A DNA stretch of 64,000 nt from Ectocarpus siliculosus (Eukaryota > Sar > Phaeophyceae > Ectocarpales > Ectocarpaceae): NCBI GenBank assembly GCA_000310025.1, contig FN649736.1, positions 863,238-927,237 of the forward strand. The letters run 5' to 3'. The notes beneath the pieces are model-generated. The model searched no databases, had not been told where the DNA came from, and saw only the letters and a program-made list of their open reading frames with translations. Below, piece by piece: positions 48,501 through 59,879 of this stretch. The position numbers and the translations under genes were made by a program. The stretch's first letter is position 1. Every line of letters begins with the position of its first letter.

Positions 48501-49140
48501 GTAGTTGAAACAACAGTGTCATCGTTCGATACCCGTTCGGTGGGGAATCAATCGCAAATCATGACCCGTCCCCGAGTTTGAGCAGCTTCCGCCTCCTGGG
48601 GCCGGCAAGAATCGGCCTTCACTGCTGCACCTTGTCTGTTTCGCCATGGGAATGGCCGGTTGATGAACAGCGAAAGAGGGTCCTGCGTGCTGCGCGCCAC
48701 CTCACCTCTTTTTTTGTTTTTGCGTTTGTTATTTGTGATTTTCTTCCTGAGTGACCGTTGTACACAACGTGCGGCTGCTGCTGTACACATACTTACTTGC
48801 GGTTGCTGCAGTATATGCTCGGAATGTGCTGCAAAGGTCGTAAGGTTATCGTCTCAGTTGTTTTGGGCTGCACGCGTTGCTCGCGTAGGCGATGTGCGTC
48901 TCCTACTTTTTTCCAGTGTCGTTATGCCAAGCAATGGACTTGGGCCCTACCTGATATTTGCTGCATATGTAGACTAGTGCTATATGTGAGAGTTTCCAGC
49001 GGTCCGGAGCGAGCGGCGACGGTGCTTTTCTTCTATGCTCTCTTTTGCCTCCTCCTTGAACTCTGTCGCGTCTGGCTCGTTTGTTCTCGCTTCTTTATGC
49101 TTTGTTTTTTGGGGTCCCCCGGTTCCTGTGTGCTCATCGG
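45533..49140 (+). repeat. Tandem array of three units, 0.7-1.4 kb each
   Basis: Units start near 45535, 46785 and 48485. All share CTGAAGC..CAGTCTCATC, a TGACCCSTCCC-GGAGTTTSAGCAGCTT block, TTGTCTGTTTCGCC, GAACGGCCGGTTGA, ACAGCGAAAGAGGGT and a GTTTCCAGCGG/TTGGGGTCC block at the far end. Units 1 and 2 also share GTAGATGGCAGCACAATCTTATTT and CTGCGGTGGGCCA. Unit 3 is shorter, with an internal deletion. Between units 2 and 3 a LINE 3' end has inserted. Exon-like words (CTGCGGTGGGCC followed by a GTGAGT or GTAAGT donor) hint at origin from a gene family, but no product is recognised. Confidence 0.7.
48212..48425 (-). mobile_element. LINE 3'-end copy with (CAA)n/(CGA)n tail
   Basis: Read on the minus strand: CTGTCGTTGATTTCTATTGAC, the GGACC..GG hairpin, GACCACGGGAATCGACCGCG, GAGAGATCAGAACGG, then (CAA)n followed by (CGA)n, ending at CATG. 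It belongs to the same subfamily as the copy at 23255. Confidence 0.75.
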
Positions 49141-49334
49141 GCGTCTTCTTGGTGTCTATACCTTGATTGTTACCCGCTGCAAAAATCGAAAGCTTCAGAC
49201 AGGCAACGCGACGATACTGGTCGAGTTGCTATACACAATGCTAGACTCGTACGAACAGAAGAAGTTACTAGGTAGAGAGAACGTTGGGAAGAACTTTGTT
49301 GAGCAGAAAGAAATCCCGCCGGGAGCGCAGCACT
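49141..49334 (+). other. Open stretch, unrecognised
   Basis: A frame here reads LVELLYTMLDSYEQKKLLG and is open to 49360. Composition looks protein-like, but no domain or start is evident. It could be a leftover of a transposon ORF. Confidence 0.25.
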
Positions 49335-51455
49335 TTCATCAAGGGGAGATGCAAAATTAGAAAAACAGCAGGGAGCACTCGGGGAGCAGGACAAACCCAC
49401 AGCTAGCGGTCTTCAGCTGCAGTGTGGCATTACCCAAGCTCAACAGCTCACTGTTGCCGCACAATCCCCGCCCCTTATATTACCTGTTGTGAAAGAAAAG
49501 AAAGAGATGGATGGTTGCCTTCCAACCTTCCCGCAACGCTCCTTCTCGCACCGCTATACCCACAGCACCCCCACTCTGTTAGTCAAGATGGCAATGGGTG
49601 CGGTACAACAGTCCTTCTGCCGGTTCCTATTTGCTCTGTGTTTGCTATTTGTTGTTTGCGTTAGGTAGTTTCTCTCTTGATGCGTGTAGATCAAATAGTC
49701 TAGACTTCGCGGACAGGTAAGGCGTGTCCGGATCAGGTTCCGAGTGAAAATGACGGTATCCATCCACATCCATCTATACAACAATTGCCCTGCTTGGAAA
49801 TTTTGTGGCAAAATGCCGTTCTCCCTTCCTGACCCGCAACATCACACTGACCCGTCTCCCACTCACTCTTCCTCTTGTATATACTCTCCGTGCACCCTTC
49901 GCCTCTCCCCCATGGCATGATCCCTTTCCTAGGCGAATTTGCTACGGCGTATTCGATTTCGTAGCATGCATGATATGATAAAACGAGAGTATCGGATCTG
50001 TTTGCGTGAAAATGCTCCCTAAAGAGTGGTTCGGGTATTTTCACGTGAAAATGCCGCCGTGGTACGCACATGCATGCATGCGTAGCTTCTCCTCCACTTC
50101 TCCTTTTCAGCGTTTTGCCCACTGCCCTCAATACCATCCCGACAAAAGAAGGGGATGTGTATGGTACGATCCCAGTGGCGCTGATAATTGACGGTGCCCG
50201 CTCGCTGGACTTTGCCTTGTGTCCGTGCCCACACACGAAAACGAAACATTTTCACGGTATGAGCTGGTGAGGCGGTCTGTCTGGTGTGTCCGGATCAGGT
50301 TCAGGTGATAAACGGTATCCACCTATCTATTCACCTGCCTATTATCTTTCCTGGAAAGTCCCTTTCTTTGTGGAATGTCGCGCCCATCGCGCTCCACATA
50401 TCACCCGTTCGACTCTCTCCTCTGCTTCATCTGTCCTCTCCCATTTTCCCTCTCCCCCACGGCACACAGGCTATTCGTTCTTCTAAAGCTAGTTGGGATC
50501 TACGTCGAGGATAGGAGGTCAGATTTTTTTCTACGGTGCTGTAGATTAATCACCTTCGAACTTGCACAAAACAATGCAGCAAGCAGGTGTACGCATTTCA
50601 TATTTTCGAGTCGAGTTTTTCACTTCAAATCAGCGCTCGCAGCGTGGGTGTCGTTTACTCCAACCCGTGGTCACACAGAAGGCTTTCCCCTTACCCACTC
50701 CTCCTGCGGTGCTTTGCCTTCGATTTCAATGCGAGAAGATGCAGCGCTCTCTTGCCTCTCTCTGTGTACACACGAACTAATATAAAACAGCAACCACATT
50801 TTCCACCCAGGCCATGAACGGAGGCGAGAGAAAAAACTCACTATGCAAGAAAAACTCGCTTACGCCGGGATTCGAACCCCGGCCCTACCCTCTGGAACGT
50901 GTTCGAGCTAGACTACCGGGGAAATCTGTACTGAGTTACTGTCGTATTATTATTGTTATTTATATCTTCCCGCTCAACCCGCAACCTCTTTACCGCGTTT
51001 TGGGCACCCACCGACACCATCACGATGAGATCAACCACGTGGTACCGAGTCCTGATGAGGTTTCTTGACGTTGTTCGCTCGTTTGGTGAGTTGACTTGTG
51101 TTGTGTCCACGCCATCTACAGAAAACAAATGGGGCGGGCCTGCGCTTTTTCGCGTTGTGATGGTGACGTGCCCGGAGGAAGGTTTGCAGTGAAAAGGAAA
51201 AATATTGCACAATGTACCCTGCCTGATGGTGCATATGGTGATGCATGAGTCGTCTTGCGCCACGTGATTCTCACCTCGTGCAACACCACGACACCCGTGC
51301 CGATCGCTCGCGCTCCACACGCCACCCGTTCGACTCTCTCGTCTTCTTTTACCCTCCTCTCCCGTTCGCCTAGGGCGCATAGACGATTTCTAGAGGGTTG
51401 ATGTGGAGATGAGCGTTGGCATGCTTGCTACCAGCACATGACAAGCAGTCTATGT
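49335..51455 (+). repeat. Direct segmental duplication, copy 1
   Basis: It begins TTTCATCAAGGGGAGATGC and runs through AAAATGACGGTATCCATC, AACATTTTCACGGTA, TTCGTTCTTCTAAAGCTAG, a SINE, GGCCTGCG-TTTTTCGCGT and TCGTCTTGCGCCACGTGATT. Copy 2 (52913-54679 and 58672-58910) has the same blocks in the same order. Divergence is roughly 10-20 percent by eye, with indels. Confidence 0.75.
50615..50940 (-). mobile_element. tRNA-derived SINE, copy 2
   Basis: The head on the minus strand has CCCGGTAGTCTAGCTCG (A box) and GGGGTTCGAATCCCGG (B box). The body matches copy 1 from GCGAGTTTT to CGCTGATTTGAAGTG. It lies within the segmental duplication. Confidence 0.7.
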
Positions 51456-52912
51456 ACTGCTGTACTGCTGTAATTCGCCAACAAGAATCTAGAAAACATT
51501 GTATAAATAAATGTACGGTACTTCCTAAATGTACGGTTTCGGAAGTATTCTTGGCAAAAGTTCACTTTCACTTTTGACAGCACCGTGCCTGGGACCAGTC
51601 CCGTGTTTTCCGAAGGTTTTACTTTTAACGATGTGATGTCACGATGTCACCAGGAGGAAATCTCATCAGCACGGCCCGCGACCAAGTCACCATATCTCCC
51701 TAACAGATGCTTGCATTGGGGTGAAACCTTCGACGCTGTGTGCTCCACAGCTCTGAGGTACCTTACCACCAACTGAGGTGGGTCTGAGTGGAGCGCTGTG
51801 AGCGTCTTGTGAGAGAGGACGCGACGCTTTTGAGCTGGAATGCGTATGCACGCACCCAAGGCAGGGTGCACGCAGCAACAAACGCACGCAGCACGCCCAA
51901 ACGCTCGTCGCTCTCTCACAACGCATCCCGCCAATCTTCAAACCAGAGCCCACAACGCACAAGGCAGCAAGATGCCCTAGGATTTGTTGTGGATCATGCT
52001 GTACTACATCGTGTTGGTTGGGCGATCGATGCGAGTGTAGGTTCCGGCTGCTGCTGCTGTGGGCGGGTGTGTGTGTGTGTGTTCGAAAAAAATATGAGCG
52101 AGCTGCGGCCCGACATAAATTTGACAAGTCTAAACCTTCGTCAGCGCCGAAGCAGGAGTCCTCCCACTGCTGGCAGTAAGCTCTACGACCGACCGCGGGC
52201 ATGCGTTGGTGGGGTGAGGTGTGCAACAGCACCCAGGATGCATCCTGGCGTGGTGTTTACCAAAGCAGCTAATAGCTAAAAGATACTGAAGAAATCAGAT
52301 CTCGAAATCACATATCGATATAAGAATAAAAGAGTCGGATCTACCCGAATCCGGACAGAAATGGCCTGTGTCTTCTGCCAAATGGAAATAAATCTCTGCA
52401 GTCCACCCGAACAACCCGAGAGGTCCGCCGCTTGCCAACTGGCAGATTGCTGTTGTGACGTACTGTTATGACGTGGCCACACGACATGGGGAGCTATCGC
52501 TCCCCAGAAGCACACACCAAACGCGTACATGGCCTCTGTGCGGTACTGACACGATGTCTATGCATGTGACACTTTGAATCGACCCTCGCCCGACGGAAAG
52601 CCGCCAATTCGTCTGTGCATTTGAAGTTCGACAACCCACGGGAGATTGCCCCACACACCAGCACATCTCACACACGTTTTTTTCGGCATCAGTCACGTGC
52701 AACAACGATGCGCAGTCACCCTCCCTTTGGGTTGGCTTTTTGTGCTCTTTCTTTCCTCTGTGCTCGGCGGTGGATAGAGTTCGTGTGGATGGGGGTACAC
52801 CATCCAATCAGCAGGCGTCGTTCGCTCTTTTTGTTACATTTCAGAAATTTCGCAAGACCGCCGAATTTTCTGTGCGTGGTAAGGGGGTTAAGAAGCACCG
52901 AGGACGCAGCAG
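51456..52912. other. Spacer between the two duplication copies
   Basis: No gene or repeat is recognised. There is a short GT run at about 52070-52081. Open frames on the minus strand (51687-52232) have low-complexity His/Thr content and no domain. Confidence 0.4.
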
Positions 52913-54049
52913 TTTCATCAAGGGGAGATGCAAAATGAGAAAAACAGCAGGGAGCACTAGGGGAGCAGGACCCACAGCGATGTAGCTGTCTTCAGCTGCA
53001 GTGTGGCATTACCCAAGCTCAACAGCTAACTGATGCCTCACGATCCCCGCCTCTTATCTGCAGTGGAAGCAAACAGATGAATGGTTGTGATGTTTCAGGA
53101 AACAAAAAATGACGAATGAATCTGCGAACATCTGAAGTGGTACACACATTTGTACCAACCTTAACCTCCCCGCATACCCGCTCATTCTCGCACCGTTATC
53201 CACAGCACCCTCACTCTGACTCACTCAATGGATGCAGACTCTTTGCTGCTTATTCGCTGTTTGCGTGGGGTATTTGCGCTCTTGATTCGTATCGTAAATT
53301 ACAACAAACAGTAGTTGTTCTGCCCAAGAAAACCAAACAGGGGTGCGTCCGGATCGATTCCGAGTGAAAATGACGGTATCCATCCACATCCATCTACAAT
53401 TACAGTACCCTTTTCACGTGAAAATGCTGCCAAGTGGTATCGGGTATTTTCGTATTTTCACGTGAACATGCCACCGGGTCCGCATATGCATTGCGTAACC
53501 TCTCTCCTCCACCTCTCCTCTAACCACAAAACCATCACGACAAAGTAACGGTATATATGTGTATGGTACAATCAATCCCATGACGGTGCCCGCTCGCTTG
53601 ACTTTGTCTTGTGTCCGTGTCCCCACACGAAAACGAAACATTTTCACGGTACCAGGTGGTGGGGTGGTCTAGGGTGTCCGGCTCATCAGGTTCAGGGTGA
53701 TAAACGGTATCCATCCACACCACCTGCTGCCTGTTACCTTCTGGCAAGTCCACTTGTGGAATGCCATCCTTCAACACCACCCGCGCGCCCATCGCGCTCC
53801 ACATGTCACCCGTTCGACTCTCTCCTCTTCTTCATCTGTCCTCTCCCATTTTCCCTCTCCCCCACGGCACACAGGCTCTTCGTTCTTCTAAAGCTAGTTG
53901 GGGTCTACGCCGTGGATCGGCGATCAGAATTTTGTCTACGGCACTGTAGATTTGTCACCTTCGAACTTCAAATAGACTCTACAAATATTGCACTTCTTTT
54001 CGGATAAAACAAGGCAGGAGGTGTACGCATGTATTCCAACTAACTGAGT

Positions 54050-54390
54050 TTTTCACTTGAAGTCGGCGCTCAAAGCGTTTGTGCCGTATACTCCAACCCG
54101 TCGTTATTGAAGGGTTCCTCTCTGGTTCCTCTCGCTGAGGTCCCTGCTGCGGTACTTTGCCTTCGATTTTCAACGCGAGAAGAGCCAGCACCCCCTCCCT
54201 CTGTGTACACACGAACTAAATAGTCTAATGGTAGCCCTCTTCCACCCAACCAAGCCATGAACGGAGGCGAGACAAGAAAACTCGCTGTGCAAGAAAGACT
54301 TGATTACGCTTGGATTCGAACCCCCGGCCCTGGCCACTGGAAGGTGTTCGAGCACATCAACTAGGCTACCGGGGTCACCTGTAGGACACT
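54050..54390 (-). mobile_element. tRNA-derived SINE, copy 3
   Basis: Same head (CCCGGTAGCCTAG and GGGGGTTCGAATCCAAG) and body as copies 1 and 2. It shares the duplication with copy 2, so it is not an independent insertion. Confidence 0.68.
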
Positions 54391-55210
54391 GTACTGGGAC
54401 GATCTCTACTGAGTACTGAGTTGCTCTCGTATTTTTATTGAATCTCCCCGCACAACCCGCAACTTCATTATCGCGTTGTGGCTACGCACACCCACACCAT
54501 TCCGATGCTGTTCCTTGACCTCGTTCGCTCCTTTTTTGATGAGTTTGACTTGCGTCCATATCATCTACACAAAACAACAAATAATGGGACAGGCCTGCGT
54601 TTTTTCGCGTGGTGTTGGTGGCGTGCCCGGCGGAGCAAGGTTTGCAGCGAGAAGGGAAAAGATTGCACAAGGTACCATGTTGTTGTTGTTGTTGTTGTTG
54701 TCTTCACATTAAAACCGTTCCGTTCTCTCTGCCTAGTACCTTCTTGTGTCCGTACTAGTCTAGCACTTGACGGGATAGATTCCCGTGGTCACAGGCTAAC
54801 TTACCCAAAAAAGGTATACGAAAATAAAATGGACCCGAAGGGTCCGCAAGCCAATAGAAGTCAACGACAGATAGTCTAGGCCACTCCGCTCACCTATCTG
54901 CACTCTATGGGAGGTACCCCTAGATTGGAAAAAGACAGAAATAGTAAAAAGAAAAGGAAAAAGAAAAAGAAAAAAGAAAAAAGAACAAGAAAGGAATTGA
55001 GCAGATGGAGAGAAGCAAAGGGAAAGAGAAAGACATAGACAGAGAAAGACACACTCCGTAGCGACAAGCAACAAACAAACAAACAGAACAACACAAAAAC
55101 AACACAAGACAAAGCGGGCCACTCGAGCCAGTCCATGCACGTCATCGCTCGCGGGGGGTTGGTGCAATGGTGCAGTGCCGGGGGGGGGGAAGATAAGTCA
55201 AGCAAGAAGT

Positions 55211-57238
55211 TCATTTCGGCACGGTGTTTCGCGCCACTCGGTCCGCCTCTTCGCGTTTCCTGCCTTTCCTCGCCGTCTCGTCCGCCTGCTGTACCCCTCC
55301 CACCCCCGTGGTTGTTGCCGTGTTCGTGTTATTGTCGGGCTTCTTGTTTCGATTGAGCGCTCGTTGTCGGCTAGCCTCCTCTTCCTTCTTGTGCCAGGAG
55401 GCCATGAACCTCTTAGCTCCCTGCAGTACCCCTGCATGACACGGTACCCCCCGGTCCACCTTCGCTGCTTCCATCCAAGTTGTTTCCGGGACTCCGAAGA
55501 AGCATGGCTCGGCGTCCGTAGATTCATGATCTGCTTCGAACATCTTGAGGCCGTCCTTTAGGCACATCTGCCAGTTTTGCTCCGGTTTCCTCCTGCCTGG
55601 ACCCTCCCCCCCCACCAATTCGCCGAGCATCACCCGTTTCGGGAGTCGTCCGTCTGGCTGCCTTACCAGCGCTCCCGCGAACAGCAGGCGCCGTTGCCGG
55701 ATAGTGGTTTCCACGCTCTGGCACCCTACCCTCTTCAGGGTCTGGGCGTAGGAAAGCTGCCGGCAGGTGCGCTTCTTGCGTTGGTAACCGATAACTCGCA
55801 GGAGCAGTCGGTGGTGTATCTTCCGCAACGTCCGGTATTGGTCTTGACGTGGGGCCCACGTCATGCAGCCGTACAGCAATGCCTCCATCGCCTCGGCCTG
55901 GAGCAGGCGAGTCTTCAGTCGGAACGGTGCTTTCGGCCTGTCGAAAAGCTCCTGGCCATATCTCCTGACGCACGCCCACGCTGTTCTGCTCCGGTAATTG
56001 ATCTCCCGGGTGAGGTCGCCATGTTCGTTGACGAGGCCACCTAGGTACCGGAATTCAGGCGTCTGGGCATACCTCTGCCCTGCTTCCTCGATGATCAGCG
56101 GTGGCGGCGGGGGGGGCGGTGTTGTTGTTTTGTGCTTCTCCTTCGTGCGCATCAGGAGCGTCTCCGTCTTCTTCTCCAATACCGTCAGCCCGAACTTCCC
56201 GAACACCTCCACGATCGTTCTCGCTGGTCCTTCGGCAGACCTCGATACGACGCCGGCGTCATCGGCATACAGCGTCCCCCATAAGGCCCTCCGCACTCGG
56301 TCAAGTGGTGTCCTCGCCCCCGCTCCCGTCTCCTCCTCCAGGTACACGAGGTTCTCCAGAATATCATCATCCTCGCTGAATCGAATGGCAACGACCTCGA
56401 TGACCGCGGCGAAGAAGATATTGAACAGGAGTGGGGACAGCACATACCCTTGTCGTAGGCCTTGTGTGACCAAGAACCAGGCCGAAAGCTCTCCGTCGTC
56501 CATGCGCACCCGGGCCCGCATTCCGTCGTGGAATTGGCGGATGACGGCGATCATCTCCTCAGGAATCCCGGCCCTGGCCAGGACTTTCCACAGCATCTCT
56601 CGGTCCACCGAATCATACGCCTTCTTCAGGTCGACGAAGCATATGTAGAGTGGTGTTTTCCTTCTCCCCCCCAACTCCTGGAGTCGGCGCACGACGAACA
56701 GCATGTCGATGGTGGATCGCCCAGGTCGGAACCCGCATTGTTCCTCCGGGAGGATGTTGTTGGTTTCGCAGAAGCCGCTTAGGCGGCTGGTGATGATCTT
56801 GATGGGGACCTTGCCTAAGTGAGATAGTAGCGAAATCTCCCTGAAGTTGTTGCAGTTGGAGCGGTCACCCTTTTTGTACAACACCTTGATGGTTGCGTCC
56901 TTCCACTCTTGGGGGATCTCTCCTCCTCTCCACATCTCAACGAGGATGTCACGGAGGTGCTCCAGGACGATGGGTTTCTCGTCGTCGGCGTCGATCTTGA
57001 GCAGTTCTGCAGGGAGGGAGTCATTCCCGGGTGCCTTCCAGTTCTGCAGTCCTTGCGTTGCCCGTTCCACTTCCTCGAGGTCTGGCACCGCTCCCAAGCG
57101 TCGAGTGGCACGTGTCGCCGGTCGCTGCGTGACTTGTTCGATGACGTCTGGGTCCAGGGTGGTGGACTTGGTGTTGAGGAGGGTGCCGAAGAATCTCGCC
57201 CATCGCTGGAGGATGTCGTTCTTTCTCCGGAGCAGCAC
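55211..57238 (-). CDS. LINE reverse transcriptase region
   Basis: A 675-codon frame. RT motifs in order: [16 protein letters not shown] (about 65-80), a [16 protein letters not shown] block (about 118-133), [12 protein letters not shown] (about 168), [13 protein letters not shown] (about 200), [14 protein letters not shown] (about 258) and the catalytic TLYADDAGV (about 330). An acidic/Lys-rich thumb and a C-terminal domain ([16 protein letters not shown], then [20 protein letters not shown]) follow. The frame starts after a frameshift near 57240-57290, so the natural ORF2 began far upstream. It would reverse-transcribe its own RNA at nicked target DNA. The catalytic YADD is intact. Confidence 0.9.
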   Translation of the reverse strand: MLLRRKNDILQRWARFFGTLLNTKSTTLDPDVIEQVTQRPATRATRRLGAVPDLEEVERATQGLQNWKAPGNDSLPAELLKIDADDEKPIVLEHLRDILVEMWRGGEIPQEWKDATIKVLYKKGDRSNCNNFREISLLSHLGKVPIKIITSRLSGFCETNNILPEEQCGFRPGRSTIDMLFVVRRLQELGGRRKTPLYICFVDLKKAYDSVDREMLWKVLARAGIPEEMIAVIRQFHDGMRARVRMDDGELSAWFLVTQGLRQGYVLSPLLFNIFFAAVIEVVAIRFSEDDDILENLVYLEEETGAGARTPLDRVRRALWGTLYADDAGVVSRSAEGPARTIVEVFGKFGLTVLEKKTETLLMRTKEKHKTTTPPPPPPPLIIEEAGQRYAQTPEFRYLGGLVNEHGDLTREINYRSRTAWACVRRYGQELFDRPKAPFRLKTRLLQAEAMEALLYGCMTWAPRQDQYRTLRKIHHRLLLRVIGYQRKKRTCRQLSYAQTLKRVGCQSVETTIRQRRLLFAGALVRQPDGRLPKRVMLGELVGGEGPGRRKPEQNWQMCLKDGLKMFEADHESTDAEPCFFGVPETTWMEAAKVDRGVPCHAGVLQGAKRFMASWHKKEEEASRQRALNRNKKPDNNTNTATTTGVGGVQQADETARKGRKREEADRVARNTVPK

Positions 57239-57264
57239 GCAATTCTCGTACCCGCAACGGGCTG

Positions 57265-57693
57265 CTATCCTCCCGCTTGCTTCCCACTGAGCCCAACTGA
57301 TCTCTTGAGGTGATGGTAGAGGTCTCGCATATCACGGTCCTTGTAGATCGCTTCGAGTCCCGTCACATATCTGTCCAGGTGGGCATATATGCCCGTTTCG
57401 ACTGCTGCGGCCACTCCCTTACACGCTGCTGTGAGGGCCCTCCACGATGTTGTGTTCAACTTGTCCTTCATCGCCCGGCGCGCTTCCCGCCGTTTGGTGA
57501 GGGCCTCCTCCAATGCTGCTCTTGTCTCAGGGGTCTCACACCATTCCTGCGTGCGTCGTCTCCGCGGTTTCTCGGATAGTATCGCCCTCGCCGCTTCGAG
57601 GAGAGCATTGGTGAACTCGGTCGCCTTCTCCGGGGTGGTGGTCGCTCGTTCGCCCTGCTGTTGGTCGAGGTTGAGGAGGAACCGCGTAGTCAC
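57265..57693 (-). pseudogene. LINE ORF2 linker between endonuclease and RT
   Basis: A basic helical segment (RREARRAMKDKLNTTSW, AVETGIYAHLDRYVTG) ends [12 protein letters not shown] at a stop, where related elements continue into the RT. It is separated from the RT frame by a frameshift. Confidence 0.7.
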
Positions 57694-57729
57694 GTCCCAT
57701 CGCGTTGCTTCGACCTGCAGGCCCCGTCG

Positions 57730-58660
57730 GTAGAACTGCTTCTAGTTTGGTTTGGTCCGGACTGCTCGGTTGTGGGCAAGCCTGCCACCGAGGTTGACGG
57801 TGGCTATCACTATGTTGTGGTCTGAGTCCGCCTTGACTGGGTATACCGGCTGGGGGATGACAACCATGTTAGACACTCGGCCGCGGTGTGCCTGCCGCGT
57901 TAGAATGTAGTCGAGGCGTCAGCGGTCGGTCCCTGACGCACCGTTGTAGGTGTGCCATCCCACCCTTGCGTGTCTCGAAGAACGTGTTCGCGAGTGCTAG
58001 CTTGTTTTCGGCTGCGAAGGTCAGCATTAGTCTGCCATTCTCGTTTAGCTCATCACGCCCGTGTATCCCCATGACGCCCTCGTCCTCCCCATCCATCCTC
58101 TCTCCCGTCCGAGCATTGGCGTCCATCAGGATATACACGCACTCTTTGGAGGGAATCCTCCGCACGAGACTGTCAAGTTTTCCCCAGAACTCTGTCTTGC
58201 TGTCAGCGACCTCGGTTGGGGCGTACGCAGCAACGAAGTTGACAGCTCCGCGGTGGCCCGTCATTTCAAATCTCATGGCCATGAGGCGTTCATCGACATA
58301 GTTCGTGGTGAAAGTGGAGGTCTTGCACAGTGACTCTTTAACGGCTATTCCCACACCATGGACATTACGCTTCTCCGTACCACAGCAGAACACTCGGAAA
58401 CCCGCTGCTGGAACTCCGTTTGACCTGGCCTCCTGGTCTCCTGCAGCCCTACCACCGATGCATCTTGCTGCGCTGCCTCGTGTAGGATGCTGAAGGCTCG
58501 CCCGTACCAATTCTTCCCGTTTACAGCCAGAGTCCGCACATTCCAGGTTGCTGCCCCAAGACGTCGACCCTGCTGTCTCTCTCGGGTGGTGCGTGCTGCT
58601 CTCTTAGCCAGCGTACGCTTCGCCCGTCCCCTCCTATTCCTCCTTCGTGCCCTCTTTTTT
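57730..58660 (-). pseudogene. LINE apurinic-type endonuclease, frameshifted
   Basis: The N-terminal piece reads GRRLGAATWNVRTLAVNG and VVGLQETRR (the catalytic Glu block). A second frame (from about 58480 to 57965) has AVNFVAAYAPTE, YILMDANARTG and NENGRLMLTFA, typical of LINE endonucleases. The C-terminal DYILTR/SDHN part (about 57960-57760) lies in another frame. The domain would nick the target to prime reverse transcription. It is broken at two or more points. Confidence 0.78.
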
Positions 58661-58954
58661 TGTCGTTGTTAACCATGCCTGGTGCATATCGTCATGGACA
58701 AGTCGTCTTGCGCCACGTGATTCTCACCTCGTGCAACACCACGACACGCGTGCCGATCGCTCGCGCTCCACGCGCCACCCGTTCGACTCTCTCGTCTCCT
58801 TTTACCGTGTCCCTGCTCCCTCTCCATGTCGCCCACGGCGAAAAGACGATTTCTAGCCGGTTGATCTAGAAAATGAGCGGTGGCATGCTTGTAATGCATA
58901 ACCCATGACAGTCTACTGTGCGGACCCACCCGCAGCGGTTCCGCCAACACGAAC

Positions 58955-59095
58955 ACTCTAGACCAAACAGGGAACCGGGAACAGCGAACCCGGAGTTCGC
59001 TGTTCTCTGTTCCGTGTCGTCTAGACCAAACAGGCAACAGGCAACAGGGAACTCGGAATTCCCTGTTCCCTGTTCCCTGTCGTTGTGTCTTAACA
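58955..59095. repeat. Palindromic GGGAACAGGG cluster
   Basis: GACCAAACAGG occurs twice in direct orientation. AACAGCGAACcCGGaGTTCGCTGTT makes a near-perfect hairpin. AGGGAACTCGGAATTCCCT makes a second, followed by three GTTCCCT copies. Confidence 0.7.
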
Positions 59096-59099
59096 TACA

Positions 59100-59755
59100 C
59101 CGCATTTCCCGGGAACACGGAACATTTCAGCGCGCGCGTGTCTGGCGCGCGTGCGGCCCGCAGGTCCTCAAAGGCAACAAATACGGCCCAACAGATACAA
59201 CCATTGTGTGAATGCAGAAAGGCGAGCGGGGGGTAGAGGAAGCAAGAGGTGGAGTAGGCTTTGAAGGAACCTGTTGACGAGCGCACATCAAACACATGTG
59301 CTAGGTATCGGCTGGAAGAGGTGGTGCTCATCATGCAATCCGCACTTGCGAGAGTGCTCTGGAAGACTTGCTTTTTGAGTTAGTGGTGGTCATCGGCAGC
59401 TTGCCGTGTCTTCGGCACTTTCTCTTCCCCCATTCAACCGCTACACAAGCATCCGCCGCCGTTTTTCTGCATGCAAGACACCTGATGATGGTGGAAATGC
59501 CAATACGGCTTGAACTGGTAGCATGCAGCACCTGACCTGTGGCAGCCACGTGCCCGAAAGTGATCACACACATCCCACCACGTCCTCAATTGCCACCGAA
59601 TTGTCCGTGTTCCACGTTCCCTATGGTCTATTGTGCGGCATATCTACCTCAAACAGGGAGCGTGTGTGGCATTTCTTGTTTCCAGGAAAATTATTTTGTG
59701 TGGCTCGTTCGCCCCTTTCCTTTGCTCCCCATCCAGGACGCATCGCATTATATTC
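59100..59755. other. Unrecognised sequence
   Basis: No gene, RNA or repeat is supported. Confidence 0.4.
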
Positions 59756-59775
59756 CAGTCTTTTTTTCCGTTTTT

Positions 59776-59807
<32 letters not shown>

Positions 59808-59878
59808 TTCTTTTTTTTTACCTTTTTATTTCTGTCTTTTTTTCTGTTTTTTTTTCCCTCGCCCCCCCCCCCCCCCAC
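59756..59878 (+). repeat. Poly-T/poly-C low-complexity tract
   Basis: Long T runs broken by single C or other bases end in a run of about 14 C directly before the LINE fragment. Assembly accuracy here is doubtful. Confidence 0.85.
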
Positions 59879-59879
59879 T

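Larger units (their letters stand above)
54680..58671 (-). mobile_element. APE-type LINE (non-LTR retrotransposon), nearly 4 kb
   Basis: Flanked by the target duplication ACCATG (54674-54679 and 58672-58677). Read on the minus strand it has a basic N-terminal region, an apurinic-type endonuclease, a linker, reverse transcriptase, a purine-rich 3' untranslated region with the GGACCCTTCGGGTCC hairpin, and a (CAA)n tail (54701-54680). It lacks a clear ORF1 and is probably 5'-truncated. At least three frameshifts separate the endonuclease and RT parts, so this copy is inactive. A short microsatellite tail and single EN-RT ORF suggest an RTE-like or related clade, which is unresolved. Confidence 0.88.
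52913..58910 (+). repeat. Direct segmental duplication, copy 2, interrupted by a LINE
   Basis: Homology to copy 1 covers 52913-54679 and resumes at 58672-58910. The join GTACCATG|CCTGGTGCATATC corresponds to GTACCCTGCCTGATGGTGCATATGG in copy 1, so the LINE inserted after the duplication. Confidence 0.75.

Noticed and set aside
59621-59878. Lys-rich minus-strand ORF
   Set aside because: It is a translation of the T-rich low-complexity tract.
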